64,000 bases of DNA from Phyllobacterium calauticae. GTDB lineage: Bacteria; Pseudomonadota; Alphaproteobacteria; Rhizobiales; Rhizobiaceae. The position numbers were made by a program, and so were the translations under genes. The DNA is taken from the NCBI RefSeq assembly GCF_019991125.1, contig NZ_JAGENB010000002.1, forward strand, positions 558,001 through 622,000, given 5' to 3'. Numbering within the stretch: position 1 is the stretch's first letter; the number at the start of each line of letters is the position of its first letter. This document shows positions 62,469 through 64,000 of this stretch, in pieces. The notes beneath the pieces were generated by a model. That model was not told the DNA's origin and did no database searches. It saw only the letters and a program-made list of their open reading frames with translations.

Positions 62469-64000
62469 CTATTCAGGCTCGCCGAACCATTGCGCCGCGG
62501 TCTGCGCAAGGCCCCCCAGATCGGAAGCGGTCTCGCCGGCCCAGGCGACGATGCCATCCGGACGTACAAGCGCGGCACGCAGGCCAAGCCGGTTTCCGGC
62601 ATCCCGTGCGAGATAGCCGATCCGGCCGCCCCAGCGGCGTGCCAGTGCCTGAAGCGGTGCAGTGGCGTCAAAGTCCAGGAGGAGGCCTTTCCCGCTTCCA
62701 AGATGCCCGCCAAGGAACGTTCCGTCGGCCAGCTCGAAGTCGGGCGCACTGCGGCCGACCAGCGGGTGGCTGCCGCCAAGATCGTAGCGGAGCGACACGC
62801 CCCAGACGCGTTCAGCGAAGTAGGTTGCACCATCGCGCGTGTCGATGAGATCGCGGATGATGGCTTCGAGCGCACGGGAACTGCGGCTCGGCCGCATGAG
62901 CGCGACCTGGGCGCGCGACCAGTCAAGCACCTGCGCTCCGACCGGATGCCGTTCTCTCTCATAACTGTCGAGCAGGCCGGACGGCGCGGTGCCGCGGATT
63001 GTTGATGCAAGCTTCCATCCCAGGTTCATCGCGTCGCCAAGCCCGAGATTCAACCCCTGTCCGCCGAGCGGGGAATGGATGTGCGCGGCGTCACCGGCGA
63101 GCAGCACCCGTCCATGGCGGTAGGCGGTGGCCTGACAGGCGCGATCCGTCCACGTGGTGGCAAGCGTGAGCGCCGTCACCGTGATGCCGGTGCTGGAGAC
63201 GCGGCGCAGCACCGCCTGCACGTGGTCGAGCGTGATCGGCCGGGTCCGGTGGTAAACGCCGCCGTCGAAATCGACCATCGCGATGGTTCCGGGCTTCTGG
63301 TAGGTGTACATGCCAGTCGGCGTATAGTGACGGCCGGGGGCAAGCACGTCCGGATCAGCCATCTCGACCTCAACGGAATAGCCGGTGAATTCGGGATCCG
63401 TGCCGGTGAACGTAAAACCGCCAGCCTTGCGCACGGTGCTGCGCCCGCCGTCGCAGCCGACGAGCCAGCGTCCGTGAAAGGCGGTACCGCCGGCATGAAC
63501 GGTCACGCCATCATCCGACTGGTTGAAACCTTCCACGCCGAGGCCGCGCCTGATCTCGACGCCCATCGCGTCAGCCCGGGCGGCCAGGACGGATTCCACC
63601 TGTTGCAGGGTGGTGGCCAGGTTGGCGGCGGCTGGGCCGGGCAGGCGATAGGGCCATTTTGAGGTGTCGATATTGTCCTGGAAAAACTGGATGCCGGCGA
63701 AATGGCCGCCAGGGCGGCGCGGCTGTTGCACCCAGTGCGCGGCAGCCGGTGTCCTGTTGCCATCCGATGGTTCTTTTTGCTGGGCCGAGATGTCACCCAG
63801 CAGGCCACGGCGGTAGAAGGCTTCGACGGTGGGGGCGGAAAGGCCGCGCATGCCGAACGGCAGCCCTTTCAGGGGGGAGTGCGGGTTTTCGGCTTGCTCC
63901 AGCACCAGGACCGAGAGGCCGGCGAGGCGCAGCTCGCAGGCAAGAAACAGGCCGACAGGGCCTGCACCGGCGATCACAACATCATAAATCCTGGGAAAAT
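62469..64000 (-). CDS. FAD-dependent monooxygenase (5' end beyond the window)
   Basis: At least 510 residues are visible. The frame stays open to the right window edge and reads FPRIYDVVIAGAGPVGLFLA at its visible start, so the true start is outside; the GTG at 63977 is not it. Motifs are VVIAGAGPVG, VGCDGGRSTVRK and LLAGDAAHIHSPLGGQGLNLG. It belongs to the same group A flavoprotein family as the TetR-controlled enzyme at 36.7-38.2 kb, with related sequence in the DG and GD motifs. The substrate is unknown, probably a phenolic or drug-like compound. Confidence 0.9.
   Translation of the reverse strand, partial: FPRIYDVVIAGAGPVGLFLACELRLAGLSVLVLEQAENPHSPLKGLPFGMRGLSAPTVEAFYRRGLLGDISAQQKEPSDGNRTPAAAHWVQQPRRPGGHFAGIQFFQDNIDTSKWPYRLPGPAAANLATTLQQVESVLAARADAMGVEIRRGLGVEGFNQSDDGVTVHAGGTAFHGRWLVGCDGGRSTVRKAGGFTFTGTDPEFTGYSVEVEMADPDVLAPGRHYTPTGMYTYQKPGTIAMVDFDGGVYHRTRPITLDHVQAVLRRVSSTGITVTALTLATTWTDRACQATAYRHGRVLLAGDAAHIHSPLGGQGLNLGLGDAMNLGWKLASTIRGTAPSGLLDSYERERHPVGAQVLDWSRAQVALMRPSRSSRALEAIIRDLIDTRDGATYFAERVWGVSLRYDLGGSHPLVGRSAPDFELADGTFLGGHLGSGKGLLLDFDATAPLQALARRWGGRIGYLARDAGNRLGLRAALVRPDGIVAWAGETASDLGGLAQTAAQWFGEPE

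Overview
The window is chromosomal DNA from an alphaproteobacterium of the order Hyphomicrobiales (Rhizobiales), most like the Brucella/Phyllobacterium/Mesorhizobium group. The evidence is a Brucella Omp2-type porin, a BA14K-family protein, a class II DAHP synthase, a second short GltX, a malic enzyme-phosphotransacetylase fusion, DUF1289 and DUF2865 proteins, the Anbu proteasome-like operon, and a plcP-agt lipid-remodelling pair. DNA is GC-rich and tightly packed. I see no rRNA, tRNA, prophage, CRISPR array or complete insertion sequence. Species cannot be fixed from the sequence alone.

Layout. 1-8.4 kb: the 3' end of a phosphonate operon (phnM, phnN), a porin, dusA, an aspartic protease/DUF1289 pair, divergent cobS and cobT (late B12 assembly), a MarR regulator with a small membrane protein, and a DoxX protein. 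8.5-15.3 kb: a sensor histidine kinase, an overlapping nuclease/GST/uracil-DNA-glycosylase set, an Lrp regulator, a TetR-GAPDH divergent pair and a beta-hydroxyacid dehydrogenase. 15.4-25 kb: a membrane-anchored penicillin-acylase-type hydrolase, a GST, an amino-acid ABC importer without its ATPase, and a molybdenum-cofactor cluster (moaA-eamA-mobA-mobB). 25-33 kb: an L,D-transpeptidase, a hairpin-dense intergenic block, the four-gene Anbu operon and a BA14K protein. 33-45 kb: gph, rpiA, DUF2059, gor, a TetR/FAD-monooxygenase pair with twin operators, class II DAHP synthase, nhaA, GFA protein, dgkA and nadE. 45-56 kb: a candidate small RNA or leader-peptide unit, an ABC exporter, gltX, DUF2865, malic enzyme, plcP-agt, an MFS transporter and a dipeptide epimerase. 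57-64 kb: a 276-bp foldback repeat, an mlaF-mlaD-lipoprotein set without its permease, a rhodanese/FtrA pair, an AT-richer LysE exporter, a rhizobial intergenic repeat and a second FAD monooxygenase cut by the window edge.

How genes work together. phnM and phnN are consecutive C-P lyase steps. moaA, mobA and mobB build molybdenum cofactor. cobS and cobT join the two halves of cobalamin. plcP and agt should replace phospholipids with glycolipids under phosphate limitation, and a partial Pho box lies upstream. The mlaF/mlaD/lipoprotein set is also envelope-lipid machinery. Several divergent regulator-target pairs carry visible dyads: MarR at 7.46 kb, TetR at 13.3 kb, TetR at 38.2-38.3 kb and FtrA at 60.4 kb.

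The items most worth a second look are the foldback element sitting where an mlaE permease would be expected, the compact promoter-ORF-terminator unit at 45.56-45.70 kb, the multi-hairpin block at 27.67-27.98 kb, the Pho-box-linked plcP-agt pair, and the Anbu operon.
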